Source: Muribaculum gordoncarteri (lineage in GTDB: Bacteria > Bacteroidota > Bacteroidia > Bacteroidales > Muribaculaceae). From it: a DNA stretch of 64,000 nucleotides. The stretch's first letter is position 1. Each line of letters begins with the position of its first letter. The position numbers and the translations under genes are program-made. Positions 9,131 through 17,615 of this stretch are shown here, in pieces. The stretch covers positions 2,542,001-2,606,000 of the forward strand of contig NZ_CP039393.1 in NCBI RefSeq assembly GCF_004803695.1, in the 5' to 3' direction. The notes beneath the pieces are model-generated. The model made no database searches. It was not told the DNA's origin and saw only the letters and a list, made by a program, of their open reading frames with translations.

Positions 9131-10218
9131 TATAGTTCTATTCCGTCAATAATCTTTTTCATCATCAATGGAGGCACACCCTCGCCTATAAATTGGCGTA
9201 AAGCGGTATCACTTATATCATCGGGAAGCTCCAAATCGCCGGGAAGCGACATCACAATCAGCAACTCGCGCAAAGTCAATACACGCGCATCGCTCCACAA
9301 TCCGTTGCCAAGGCTTCGCCCCGGATGCACTTTATCCTGTGACGACATGATTTCATTGCGCATCGTCACTGTAGGCGATGGCTGGTCCCACGACATTCGT
9401 TTGTAGCAATTAAGATAACCTTTAATTTTGTCGCCGTTACTTTTACGTGGGTAGTGCTCATCGTTCATAAAAGCAGAACGACCTGTTGGGGTGTGACGCA
9501 ACCACTCTATCTGATTAGTGGGATGCAATCTCGCCCAATGATTTTTCAGCGCAGATACCTCTCCGGGCTCTATGCTTGGCAGGTTGCCTATAGCTTCCCG
9601 CAATGTCACCTGTTTTTCACTTCTCTTTGGATCATGCCACGACAATCCTTTACGGCAAAGCCTTATGAACACGCGCTCACGAGTCTGTGGCACGCCATAA
9701 TCACCACTGTTGAATATGTCACACTTTATATCGTAAACTCCGCCATATTTCGCTTCAAGAATTTCAAGAATTTTTAACCGCTCACCATCGCCCCAAGGCA
9801 TTTTCACCTTAAGCATTTGCGGCACATTCTCAAATATGACATAGTCGGGCGACAAAGAATCGATAAACGGAAATGTTTCAAGTATTAGATAATTTCGACT
9901 GTCGTCAATATCTGACAAAGCAGCACCCTTATTTTTGCCTACGCTGCTCATACCTTGACACGGAGGTGTCGAGATTATCATTTGTATCTTTTTACGCCCT
10001 ACAGCTTTCAGGACATCACGCTTCACATCATCACTCGTTATGTCGCCGCACACCGTCTTTGTCGACGGATACAATTGACCGTGAACCCTGCATCTGCGAG
10101 AGTCTATGTCAGTTGCTACAACGACATCCACCCCTGCACGCTTCAAGTAGTATTCGCCTACTCCGATGCATGAGAACAATGATAGTGCGTTTATGCGATG
10201 TTTCCTTCTGCAAGCCAT
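9130..10218 (-). CDS. C5-cytosine DNA methyltransferase
   Basis: A 362-residue Dcm-type methyltransferase counted from the ATG at 10218; a TTG two codons earlier is also in frame. It has motif I 'LSLFSCIGVGE', motif IV 'STPPCQGMSS' with catalytic Cys87, 'FENVPQ' (Glu130) and 'QTRERVF' (Q178-x-R-x-R182), plus the C-terminal motif IX/X region 'RELLIVMSLP' and 'GEGVPPLMMKKI'. The short variable region leaves room for a small target-recognition domain. It transfers methyl from AdoMet to cytosine C5 and probably protects one strand of the site cut by the downstream fusion protein. The two methyltransferases share PCQGMSS-x-GK and the 'Y-P-x-GDI' segment, so they are related paralogues. Confidence 0.9.
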   Translation of the reverse strand: MACRRKHRINALSLFSCIGVGEYYLKRAGVDVVVATDIDSRRCRVHGQLYPSTKTVCGDITSDDVKRDVLKAVGRKKIQMIISTPPCQGMSSVGKNKGAALSDIDDSRNYLILETFPFIDSLSPDYVIFENVPQMLKVKMPWGDGERLKILEILEAKYGGVYDIKCDIFNSGDYGVPQTRERVFIRLCRKGLSWHDPKRSEKQVTLREAIGNLPSIEPGEVSALKNHWARLHPTNQIEWLRHTPTGRSAFMNDEHYPRKSNGDKIKGYLNCYKRMSWDQPSPTVTMRNEIMSSQDKVHPGRSLGNGLWSDARVLTLRELLIVMSLPGDLELPDDISDTALRQFIGEGVPPLMMKKIIDGIEL

Positions 10219-10295
10219 TTCCAATTGCGAATTTACTAATTATTCCCCAATAAAACCACTGCCTCGAAGTAATTATCAAAATTCAATACATTCAA

Positions 10296-10323
10296 GGGGA
10301 TGGAGGGGCGGGGCAATTAGGGG
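10296..10323 (+). other. Canonical four-run G-quadruplex motif
   Basis: Four GGGG runs at 10296, 10305, 10310 and 10320 are separated by loops of 5, 1 and 6 nt, fitting G3+N1-7 exactly. It lies in the divergent intergenic region between the methyltransferase start and the phoH promoter, within otherwise AT-rich DNA. Whether it folds or matters is unknown. Confidence 0.5.
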
Positions 10324-10375
10324 TGGAGTGCTAATTTTGGGATGGTAATTAACTTTTATTCTCGGTTTTATGTTG

Positions 10376-10383
10376 TATCTTTG
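10376..10383 (+). promoter_or_regulatory. -7 box for the phoH-purC-menG run
   Basis: TATCTTTG is an exact TAnnTTTG match, 30 nt upstream of the phoH ATG, with a T-rich stretch at the -33 distance. Confidence 0.65.
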
Positions 10384-10413
10384 TAGCAACTCTTAAAACT
10401 ATTTATTTAGCGG

Positions 10414-11391
10414 ATGATTGAACGCATAATAATAATTGACAATGTCGACCCGGTAAGCTTCTATGGCATAAACAATTGCAATATGCAGCTTATACGCAAT
10501 CTCTTCCCCAAGCTGCGCATGGCCGCTCGCGGACAGATAATCAAAGTCATCGGCGACCCCGAAGAGGCCGCTCGCTTTGAAAAGAAAATCAAGGAGCTGG
10601 AAGAGTACTGCGTCAAGTACAACAAGCTCACCGAAGAGGTGATTCTCGACATTGTGCGCGGTCAGGCTCCGAAAGAGTTGAAGCAGGACGATGTAATCAT
10701 CTACGGAATAAACGGCAAACCGATCAGCGGACGCACCCCCAATCAGCAGCTGCTTGTCGAAACATTTGTCAAAAACGACCTCACATTCGCTCTCGGCCCT
10801 GCCGGAACCGGCAAGACCTACGTGGCTATAGCATTGGCAGTGCGCGCGCTTAAAAATCGCGAAGTGCGCAAGATAATCCTTTCGCGTCCGGCAGTGGAAG
10901 CAGGCGAAAAGCTCGGATTTCTTCCCGGCGACATGAAGGACAAGATCGACCCCTATCTGCAGCCGCTCTATGATGCGCTTGAGGACATGATTCCCGCAGT
11001 GAAGCTGAAGGAGTACATGGAGTCCAACGTAATCCAGATAGCTCCGCTGGCATTCATGCGCGGACGCACGCTCAACGATGCCATAATCGTGCTTGACGAA
11101 GCGCAGAACACCACCACCCATCAGATAAAGATGTTCCTCACCCGACTGGGCATGAACGCAAAGATGATAATAACCGGCGACATCACCCAGATCGACCTGC
11201 CTCGCAGCGTCAACTCGGGACTCGTACAGGCCCTCAAGGTGCTGAAAGGCGTGCCCGGCATAGGCATGGTGGAGTTTGGCAAAAAGGACATCGTGCGTCA
11301 TCAGCTCGTGCAGCGCATAGTCGAGGCCTATCAGCGATGGGACGACGAGAAGAAGGACGAGGAGCAACGCGAAAAATATTTTGAACAATAA
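10414..11391 (+). CDS. phoH: PhoH-family ATPase
   Basis: A 325-residue cytoplasmic P-loop protein. A N-terminal KH-like segment (about residues 20-100, with 'RGQIIKVIGDPEEAARF') is followed by Walker A 'GPAGTGKTY' near residue 133 and Walker B 'IIVLDEAQN' near residue 229, then 'ITGDITQIDLP', all diagnostic of PhoH/YbeZ. These proteins are RNA-associated ATPases linked to ribosome maturation through YbeY. The usual neighbour ybeY is not seen here. The last residues are very acidic and basic (KKDEEQREK). It is 33 nt upstream of purC and probably co-transcribed. Confidence 0.92.
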   Translation: MIERIIIIDNVDPVSFYGINNCNMQLIRNLFPKLRMAARGQIIKVIGDPEEAARFEKKIKELEEYCVKYNKLTEEVILDIVRGQAPKELKQDDVIIYGINGKPISGRTPNQQLLVETFVKNDLTFALGPAGTGKTYVAIALAVRALKNREVRKIILSRPAVEAGEKLGFLPGDMKDKIDPYLQPLYDALEDMIPAVKLKEYMESNVIQIAPLAFMRGRTLNDAIIVLDEAQNTTTHQIKMFLTRLGMNAKMIITGDITQIDLPRSVNSGLVQALKVLKGVPGIGMVEFGKKDIVRHQLVQRIVEAYQRWDDEKKDEEQREKYFEQ

Positions 11392-11424
11392 CTATCAACA
11401 ACAATAACACCAATCATCACTACA

Positions 11425-12375
11425 ATGGCTACTACACTTATCAACACGGATTTCAACTTCCCGGGACAGAAAAGTGTCTATCACGGCAAAGTTCGCGATG
11501 TCTATGACATCAACGACGACATCATGGTAATGGTCGCAACCGACCGCATCTCGGCTTTCGATGTAATTCTGCCCAAAGGCATCCCCTACAAGGGACAGGT
11601 TCTCAACCAGATTGCCGCAAAATTCCTCGATGCCACAGCCGACATCGTGCCCAACTGGAAACTCGCCACTCCCGACCCGATGGTAACCGTAGGACTCAAA
11701 TGCGAAGGTTTCCGCGTCGAGATGATTATACGCGGCTACCTCACCGGAAGCGCATGGCGTGAATATCAGGCCGGATGCCGCGAATTGTGCGGAGTGAAAC
11801 TCCCCGACGGAATGCGTGAAAACGAGCGTTTCCCCGAACCCATCATCACCCCCACCACCAAGGCCGAAGCCGGTCACGACGAAAACATCTCACGCGAGGA
11901 GATCATAGCACAAGGCATCGTCGACAAGGACGACTATGAGCTGATGGAGCGTTACACCCGCGCACTGTTCCGCCGCGGAAGCGAAATGGCAGCCGAGAAG
12001 GGACTGATACTCGTCGACACTAAATATGAGTTTGGCAAGCGTGACGGAAAGGTCTACCTGATTGACGAAATCCACACTCCCGATTCATCACGCTACTTCT
12101 ATGCCGACGGCTACGAGGAGCGCTTTGAAAAGGGCGAACCCCAGCGTCAGCTCTCCAAGGAGTTTGTGCGTCAGTGGCTCATCGAACACGGATTCATGGG
12201 CAAGGCAGGCCAGACAGTTCCCGAAATGACCGACGCCTATTGCGAATCGGTAAGCGAACGCTACATCGAGCTTTACGAGCACATCACCGGCGAGCGTTTC
12301 GTAAAGAGCGACGAGCATGATCTTGCCGCACGCATCGAGCGCAATGTCACTCAGTGGCTTGAAAACCGCAAGTAA
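11425..12375 (+). CDS. purC: SAICAR synthase (phosphoribosylaminoimidazolesuccinocarboxamide synthase)
   Basis: A 316-residue enzyme that ligates aspartate to CAIR with ATP, a step of de novo purine synthesis. Family motifs are clear: 'GKVRDVYDI' (nucleotide loop), '[13 protein letters not shown]', '[15 protein letters not shown]', '[18 protein letters not shown]' (CAIR-binding) and 'LVDTKYEFG' with '[13 protein letters not shown]'. The length is that of the ~310-residue long bacterial/yeast-like form rather than the ~240-residue E. coli form. It is cytoplasmic, 33 nt after phoH and 24 nt before menG. No purine-type operator was seen. Confidence 0.96.
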   Translation: MATTLINTDFNFPGQKSVYHGKVRDVYDINDDIMVMVATDRISAFDVILPKGIPYKGQVLNQIAAKFLDATADIVPNWKLATPDPMVTVGLKCEGFRVEMIIRGYLTGSAWREYQAGCRELCGVKLPDGMRENERFPEPIITPTTKAEAGHDENISREEIIAQGIVDKDDYELMERYTRALFRRGSEMAAEKGLILVDTKYEFGKRDGKVYLIDEIHTPDSSRYFYADGYEERFEKGEPQRQLSKEFVRQWLIEHGFMGKAGQTVPEMTDAYCESVSERYIELYEHITGERFVKSDEHDLAARIERNVTQWLENRK

Positions 12376-12399
12376 AAAATATCTTACTAAGAATAACCG

Positions 12400-13137
12400 A
12401 TGGAAGTCAAAGCCGAAAAGATCAACCCTTACGACAACGAGCGGAGCAAGACTCAGCAGGTCAAGGAGATGTTTGACAGCATCGCCCCGGCCTACGATTT
12501 CATGAACCGCATGATGGCCTTCGGAATTGACAAGCTGTGGCGTGCCCGCGCAGTGAAAATGCTGCGCAGGCACTCGCCGCGCTTAATACTCGATGTAGCC
12601 ACCGGCACAGGCGATCTCGCCCTGCTCCTGCATCGCAAACTCAATCCGCATCAGCTCACCGGAATCGACCTGAGCCCCAACATGATTGCCCGGGCGCAAG
12701 CCAAGGCCGTTGATGCGGGAATAGCCCATAAGGTCAACTTCATGACAGGCGACTGCCTCGCACTGCCGTTTGGAACCGAAACATTCGACTGCATCACCGT
12801 GGCCTACGGAGTGCGCAACTTCGAGCATCTCGACGCAGGCTACCGCGAAATGTACCGAGTGCTGCAGCCCGGAGCGGTGCTGTGTGTCATCGAACTGTCG
12901 ACACCCACATCGCCAATCGTCAAGCCACTCTACAATTTCTACACACGCCGCATAATCCCGACAATAGGCCGACTCGTTTCACACGACGTGCGCGCCTACA
13001 GCTATCTTCCCGAAAGCATAGCCGCAGTGCCGCAGGGCAACTCCATGCTTGAGCTGCTCCGCGAAGCAGGATTCAGCCAATGCACCTTCACCCCGCTCAC
13101 TTTCGGCACCTGCACCATCTACATGGCCATTAAGTAG
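12400..13137 (+). CDS. menG: Demethylmenaquinone methyltransferase
   Basis: A 245-residue class I AdoMet methyltransferase of the UbiE/MenG family, the last step of menaquinone synthesis. The signature 'LDVATGTGDLALLL' (motif I, near residue 66) and 'FDCITVAYGVRNFEHLDAGYREMYRVLQPGA' (motif II/III and UBIE signature) are present; the C-terminus 'TFTPLTFGTCTIYMAIK' is typical. Bacteroidales use menaquinone only, so the MenG role is preferred over UbiE. It starts 24 nt after purC. Confidence 0.94.
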   Translation: MEVKAEKINPYDNERSKTQQVKEMFDSIAPAYDFMNRMMAFGIDKLWRARAVKMLRRHSPRLILDVATGTGDLALLLHRKLNPHQLTGIDLSPNMIARAQAKAVDAGIAHKVNFMTGDCLALPFGTETFDCITVAYGVRNFEHLDAGYREMYRVLQPGAVLCVIELSTPTSPIVKPLYNFYTRRIIPTIGRLVSHDVRAYSYLPESIAAVPQGNSMLELLREAGFSQCTFTPLTFGTCTIYMAIK

Positions 13138-13212
13138 AGCAATCATCAACACGTTTTTCTCTAAAACGATGGCAAAAGGATGCAGATATTTCATAATATC
13201 GCTCTTTTTGCT

Positions 13213-13220
13213 TATTTTTG
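13213..13220 (+). promoter_or_regulatory. -7 box that decides the DUF3078 gene start
   Basis: TATTTTTG matches TAnnTTTG. It lies inside the longest possible reading frame of the next gene, so the ATG at 13180 would be upstream of the transcript and the ATG at 13258 is the better start. Confidence 0.6.
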
Positions 13221-13257
13221 TACTACGAAAATCATCACTTTTAAATCCGACTCTAAA

Positions 13258-14688
13258 ATGAAGGCTCTCATGTCATATCGTTTCAACGCTATCATCTTCA
13301 TTTTTCTCTCGATAGCCCTATTTTCATCCAACGCCAACGCCCAGACGGTCGAACCTGCCGACCCAAGCTTGCTCGAACTGCTCGGAGTTCCTGTCGAAGA
13401 GGACGAAGACGAGTACTACTACGAGGACGAGGGCGAAGGTTATGATGATTTCGGTCCGTTTTTCGACCTTATAGCCGACACCGTGCCCGACTCGGTGCCC
13501 GAATACATCCCCTTGAAACTGCTTCCGCCCACAACTCTTCCCGTTACGGCGTTCATGCCCGTAGTATTCGACTATGTTGAATACACCGACACCGTATCTC
13601 CGCTGAATCCCGAGCGATACATCGAAACCGACAATCCCGCAATGAACCGCATGATGCAGGAGGGCAACCGCATACGCCGCTACCGCCAGCTGAAGCAACG
13701 TTACATGATCGACTATGCGCCGCAAGTAAGATACAACATCAACACCCTGCCCGAGCCGCCGAAACAGTATGTAGCCACTGTCGACCCCTCGAAATCGACC
13801 ATAACAATATCGGAAGTGCTTGTCAGCAAGGATGACCTTGAAGCGGCAGCCGCATCCCTGGATGTAAAGCCCAAGAACTGGCTCCACACTTTCAACGGCC
13901 TCCTGCAATTCTCGCAGGCCTACGTGAGCCCCAACTGGTATCAGGGCGGCAACAACAACGTGAACATGATAGCCAACTTCTACTGGAACGTGAAACTCAA
14001 CCAGAAGTTCCACCCCAACCTCATGGCCGAAGCCACTACGCAGTACAAGCTGGCAATGTCGAGTGCCCCGCAGGACAGTATGCGCTCCTACATGATAAGC
14101 CAGGATCTCTTCCAGTTCAACGGCACATTCGGTGTGCGTGCGTTCAAGCACTGGTTCTATTCAATGAATACATCGTTCAAGACACAGCTGTTCAAGAACT
14201 ATGCACCCAACACCGACAATCTGCGTGCAGCGTTCATGTCACCCGGTGAGCTCAACTTCGGTGTCGGTATGACCTACAACTTCACCAACCCCAAAAAGAC
14301 ATTCAAAATCGATGCCTCCATATCGCCGCTCTCCTACAACATGAAGATATGCACCCATCCGGGAATGAAGGAAACATCGTTTGGCATACGCGAAGGCCGC
14401 CACACCGTAAGCGAGGTCGGTAGCAACGCCGAGGTGAAGATGACATGGAACATCCTTTGGAACATAACCTACAACTCGCGCTTTTTCCTGTTTACCGACT
14501 ATGACTATGTTCAGAGCGACTGGGAGAACACGATCAACTTCTCGATCAACCGCTACCTGTCGACCCAGATATACGTGCACATGCGTTACGACTCAAGCAC
14601 TCCGCGTGTCGAAGGCTCGTCATGGCACAAGTGGCAGTTGAAGGAGATACTCAGCTTCGGCTTCCAGTATCAGTTCAAGACCGCCTGA
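13258..14688 (+). CDS. DUF3078 outer-membrane protein
   Basis: About 476 residues from the ATG at 13258, chosen because it follows the -7 box and gives a proper signal peptide ('FNAIIFIFLSIALFSSNANAQ'). After a very acidic linker (residues ~45-65, rich in Glu/Asp/Tyr) and a Pro-rich spacer, the C-terminal ~260 residues form a barrel beginning 'LLQFSQAYVSPNWYQGGNNNVNM', the DUF3078 hallmark. It ends 'LSFGFQYQFKTA'. Role unknown; the family is anchored in the outer membrane of Bacteroidetes. A hairpin follows the stop. Confidence 0.8.
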   Translation: MKALMSYRFNAIIFIFLSIALFSSNANAQTVEPADPSLLELLGVPVEEDEDEYYYEDEGEGYDDFGPFFDLIADTVPDSVPEYIPLKLLPPTTLPVTAFMPVVFDYVEYTDTVSPLNPERYIETDNPAMNRMMQEGNRIRRYRQLKQRYMIDYAPQVRYNINTLPEPPKQYVATVDPSKSTITISEVLVSKDDLEAAAASLDVKPKNWLHTFNGLLQFSQAYVSPNWYQGGNNNVNMIANFYWNVKLNQKFHPNLMAEATTQYKLAMSSAPQDSMRSYMISQDLFQFNGTFGVRAFKHWFYSMNTSFKTQLFKNYAPNTDNLRAAFMSPGELNFGVGMTYNFTNPKKTFKIDASISPLSYNMKICTHPGMKETSFGIREGRHTVSEVGSNAEVKMTWNILWNITYNSRFFLFTDYDYVQSDWENTINFSINRYLSTQIYVHMRYDSSTPRVEGSSWHKWQLKEILSFGFQYQFKTA

Positions 14689-14690
14689 CA

Positions 14691-14715
14691 GCAATGAGGC
14701 TTCGGGCCTCATTGC
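14691..14715 (+). terminator. Hairpin after the DUF3078 gene
   Basis: A perfect 10-bp stem GCAATGAGGC / GCCTCATTGC around the stable TTCGG loop, 2 nt after the stop. The following sequence is C/T-rich rather than a pure T run. Confidence 0.6.
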
Positions 14716-14754
14716 ACCACACTTCTCTTCTCCCCCCTCCTTATCACATACACC

Positions 14755-15363
14755 ATGCAACCTCCTCGCCTCCTCCTCGCCTTGTCGCTGCTCGCAGCAT
14801 CGTTATCGCTTGCCGCAGCCGACCACATCGACACCCTGCCGCAGGTGTCGCAGACTCTTTCGGGCTACGCCGACATCGACAGCATCAAGCGACGGCTGAC
14901 ATCGCTTCCGCTGCACATCATCGAAGGGATATGGCAATTTCCCGCCGACGGAGCCACAGTAGTAATCGAACGCTTCAACCCCGACAACACACGCGATGAC
15001 GGAGCCGCCCGCTACCGCATCGTAATCCTGCGCTCGCCTCAGCGGTCGATGATTCCCGGCACCGTAATGGGCTATCTGTCACCGTCGGCCAAGCGAGGTG
15101 TGTACACTGCAAAGATATATACAGCCGGCGACGGAGGGTCGACACTGATAAGACCAAAGCGCTTCACACTCACCCTCAACGACGACGGGCATCTGAGTTT
15201 TCGCCGACACCGCTCAAGCGTATATGTCAATATATGGCGGCTGTTGCCCTATGTATCGAGGCTCGGAGTGCGTGTGCGCAACGACAATCCGCAGGATCTT
15301 GACGGATGTCTTCGCCTCTTTCCCGCTCCGGTTTCAGGACCCGTAGAACCACGTTATCTATAA
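14755..15363 (+). CDS. Hypothetical secreted protein
   Basis: A 202-residue protein with a signal peptide ('LLLALSLLAASLSLAAA', cut near residue 22). The mature part has a beta-rich segment, 'IIEGIWQFPADGATVVIERF', followed by strands resembling lipocalin-like or DUF-type small sheets ('RYRIVILRSP', 'GTVMGYLSP', 'YTAKIYTAG'). The 'GIWQ...G..V.I' pattern recalls periplasmic proteins in which a sheet reads out a residual substrate, but I cannot name the family. It lies 6 nt upstream of the next small gene, and the pair is probably translationally coupled. Confidence 0.65.
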   Translation: MQPPRLLLALSLLAASLSLAAADHIDTLPQVSQTLSGYADIDSIKRRLTSLPLHIIEGIWQFPADGATVVIERFNPDNTRDDGAARYRIVILRSPQRSMIPGTVMGYLSPSAKRGVYTAKIYTAGDGGSTLIRPKRFTLTLNDDGHLSFRRHRSSVYVNIWRLLPYVSRLGVRVRNDNPQDLDGCLRLFPAPVSGPVEPRYL

Positions 15364-15369
15364 CCGGCC

Positions 15370-15828
15370 ATGCTTCGCGTCATCGTCACATCGCTTTTAG
15401 TGCTTGCCGTCACATCGGTTGCCGCGCCCGACACCCGCACCACTCGCAAGAAACTCGTCAAGTCGGAACAGGAAGTCACGGTAGTCGCCGACAGCACAAC
15501 CGTGTCGCCCGACAGCATAACGATAGCCGACTACGACAAGCCGCTGCGCTCCAACTACGAAACATTCTTCGTCACCAACCGACACAGCCGCACCATAGTC
15601 AGGATAACCATCGACATCGACTACATCGACATGAACGGCTCGCAACTGCATAGCCGCAGCGTGACTGTGGAGTGCGAGATACCGCCCGGAGCCACGCGAC
15701 AGCTTCACACAAGGGCATGGGACCGCCAGAAAGCATTCTATCACCACACCACGCGCAGCAAGCCCCGCTCGCCTCATGCACGCCCCTACAAAGTGGTCGT
15801 CACGCCCGTGTCGCTGCTGCTTGAGTAA
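15370..15828 (+). CDS. Hypothetical secreted protein
   Basis: A 152-residue protein with a signal peptide (residues 1-19, 'MLRVIVTSLLVLAVTSVAA'). The mature part has a Ser/Thr/Asp-rich linker and then a single beta-sandwich-like stretch, 'ETFFVTNRHSRTIVRITIDIDYIDMNGSQLHSR', ending in 'YKVVVTPVSLLLE'. The pattern 'FFVTNRHSRTI..I.I.I.Y.D..G..L..R' resembles conserved Bacteroidales hypotheticals that fold like an FxLYD or Ig-type domain; this is inference. It follows the previous gene by 6 nt. Confidence 0.6.
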   Translation: MLRVIVTSLLVLAVTSVAAPDTRTTRKKLVKSEQEVTVVADSTTVSPDSITIADYDKPLRSNYETFFVTNRHSRTIVRITIDIDYIDMNGSQLHSRSVTVECEIPPGATRQLHTRAWDRQKAFYHHTTRSKPRSPHARPYKVVVTPVSLLLE

Positions 15829-15873
15829 CGAAATCTTGAACGTTACGTGCTTTCAGTTTTCATGGATTTGTAT

Positions 15874-15881
15874 TACCTTTG
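15874..15881 (+). promoter_or_regulatory. -7 box for lpxB
   Basis: TACCTTTG matches TAnnTTTG, 30 nt upstream of the lpxB ATG. Confidence 0.6.
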
Positions 15882-15911
15882 CAGGGATAACAATTTAGCA
15901 CGACCACAGCG

Positions 15912-17066
15912 ATGAAGTACTTTCTTTCAGCCGGTGAGGCCTCCGGCGACATACATGCGGCCGAGTTGATTGCCGCAATAAAGCGAATCGACCCCAAGGC
16001 CGATTTCATCTTTCTCGGAGGCGACCTCATGGCCCGCGAGGCGGGAAACACACCGTTCATCCACTATCGCGAAATGGCCTACATGGGATTCAGCGAAGTC
16101 CTGCGACATCTGCCGCAAGTGCTTTCCAACCTGCGCCGTGCCAAGGAGCGACTGAAAGCCGAGCGTCCCGACGCACTCATCCTGGTAGACTATCCCAGCT
16201 TCAACCTTAAGCTTGCACGCTACGCCCACGACATGGGGGTAAAGGTGTACTACTACATCTCGCCCAAGGTGTGGGCATGGAAAGAGCATCGCGTCCGTGA
16301 CATAAAGCGTTATGTCGACCGCGTGTTTGCCATATTCCCCTTTGAAGTCGGCTTCTACAAGTCGCGCCACGACTACGATGTCACCTACGTGGGCAATCCG
16401 TCGGTCGAGGAGGTAGCTCACCGCAAGGCCAACCTTCCGTCACGCGAGGAGTTCCTTAAACGCCACAACCTGCCCGACCGTCCCATAATAGCGCTCGTGC
16501 CGGGAAGCCGCCGAAGCGAAATCAAGAACAACCTCTCGGTGATGCAGGCGGCCGCCGACATGTATCCCGACTACATGCCCGTAGTGGCAAGCGCACCGGG
16601 CATCGATCTGTCGTACTACGGCTACTACATCGACCCGGGAACCCCCATCGTGAACAACGCGACATTCGACCTGATGCACTTCGCCGAAGCCGCTCTCGTC
16701 ACCTCGGGTACCGCCACACTGGAGTGTGCGCTGCTGAATACCCCGCAAGTGGTGTGCTACCGCGCCAACGGAGTAAAGCTCTCCTACAAAATCATGGAGA
16801 AGATACTGAAAGTGCCATTCGTGTCACTTCCCAACCTGATAGCCGACGCACCGATAGTGCCCGAAATGCTCGTACACCTGTGTACTCCAAAACTCGTGAG
16901 TCGTGAGCTGGGCAACATACTTCCCGGCCGACCGGGTCACGACAATCAGCTCGAAGGCTACCGGCGAATGAGGGAAATTCTCGGCAACTCCGATGCAGCG
17001 CAACGCACAGCCCGCATAATAGTCGACGAAATATCCTCAGCTAAAAAAGACTCAGAAAGAAAATGA
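15912..17066 (+). CDS. lpxB: Lipid-A-disaccharide synthase
   Basis: A 384-residue GT19 enzyme that joins UDP-diacylglucosamine and lipid X to make the lipid A disaccharide at the inner face of the inner membrane. Visible motifs: 'SAGEASGDIHAAELI' at the N-terminus, 'VDYPSFNLKLA', 'YYISPKVWAWKEHR', 'FPFEVGFY', 'LVPGSRRSEI' and the UDP-binding 'VTSGTATLECALL'. Length is normal for the family. It overlaps the next gene by 4 nt (ATGA), so the phosphatase is co-translated. Confidence 0.96.
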   Translation: MKYFLSAGEASGDIHAAELIAAIKRIDPKADFIFLGGDLMAREAGNTPFIHYREMAYMGFSEVLRHLPQVLSNLRRAKERLKAERPDALILVDYPSFNLKLARYAHDMGVKVYYYISPKVWAWKEHRVRDIKRYVDRVFAIFPFEVGFYKSRHDYDVTYVGNPSVEEVAHRKANLPSREEFLKRHNLPDRPIIALVPGSRRSEIKNNLSVMQAAADMYPDYMPVVASAPGIDLSYYGYYIDPGTPIVNNATFDLMHFAEAALVTSGTATLECALLNTPQVVCYRANGVKLSYKIMEKILKVPFVSLPNLIADAPIVPEMLVHLCTPKLVSRELGNILPGRPGHDNQLEGYRRMREILGNSDAAQRTARIIVDEISSAKKDSERK

Positions 17067-17587
17067 AACTACCCCATATACCTGCAAAAGAAGAGGGCCC
17101 GGTGAGGGTGCTTATGGTGTGCCTCGGCAATATATGCCGCTCCCCGGCCGCCGAAGGCATCCTGCGCTCCATCGTAAGCTCGCACAACGCCGACAACGAC
17201 TGGGTGATTGACTCGGCCGGAACCTACGGCGGACATTCGGGCGACCTGCCCGACCGTCGAATGCGCGTACACGCCACCCGCCGAGGCTACGACCTCACCC
17301 ACCGCGCACGCAGGTTCACACCGAGCGACTTCAGCGACTTCGACCTGATAATACCGATGGACTCGGCCAATGAACGCAATCTGCGCTCCATGGCTCCCAC
17401 CCTCGACGACGAAGCCAAGATAGTTCCCATGATGAAATTTGTGAGAATGGCAACCCGCTACGATCACGTGCCCGACCCCTACTACGAGGGGGCCGAGGGC
17501 TTTGAACTCGTGCTCGACCTGCTTGAGGACGGATGCCGCAACCTCTACGACGACATAACGGCGATGCGCAACGACACATCGCGATAA
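17063..17587 (+). CDS. Low-molecular-weight protein-tyrosine phosphatase
   Basis: A 174-residue phosphatase with the signature loop 'VCLGNICRSP' (CX5R: Cys20 to Arg26) and the general-acid motif 'PDPYYEG' near residue 136. The N-terminal 13 residues before the first strand are longer than in E. coli Wzb. The family removes phosphate from tyrosines, and the bacterial members often serve BY-kinases of polysaccharide export. A BY-kinase (29949) is encoded 12 kb away with no phosphatase of its own, so this may be its partner; that is inference. It overlaps lpxB by 4 nt. Confidence 0.93.
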   Translation: MKLPHIPAKEEGPVRVLMVCLGNICRSPAAEGILRSIVSSHNADNDWVIDSAGTYGGHSGDLPDRRMRVHATRRGYDLTHRARRFTPSDFSDFDLIIPMDSANERNLRSMAPTLDDEAKIVPMMKFVRMATRYDHVPDPYYEGAEGFELVLDLLEDGCRNLYDDITAMRNDTSR

Positions 17588-17615
17588 CGACAAACCCAAT
17601 CACACAACAACGGCA

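Noticed and set aside
13180-13257. Longer start for the DUF3078 gene at 13180
   Set aside because: It puts the -7 box inside the coding sequence and hides the signal peptide behind 26 extra residues.
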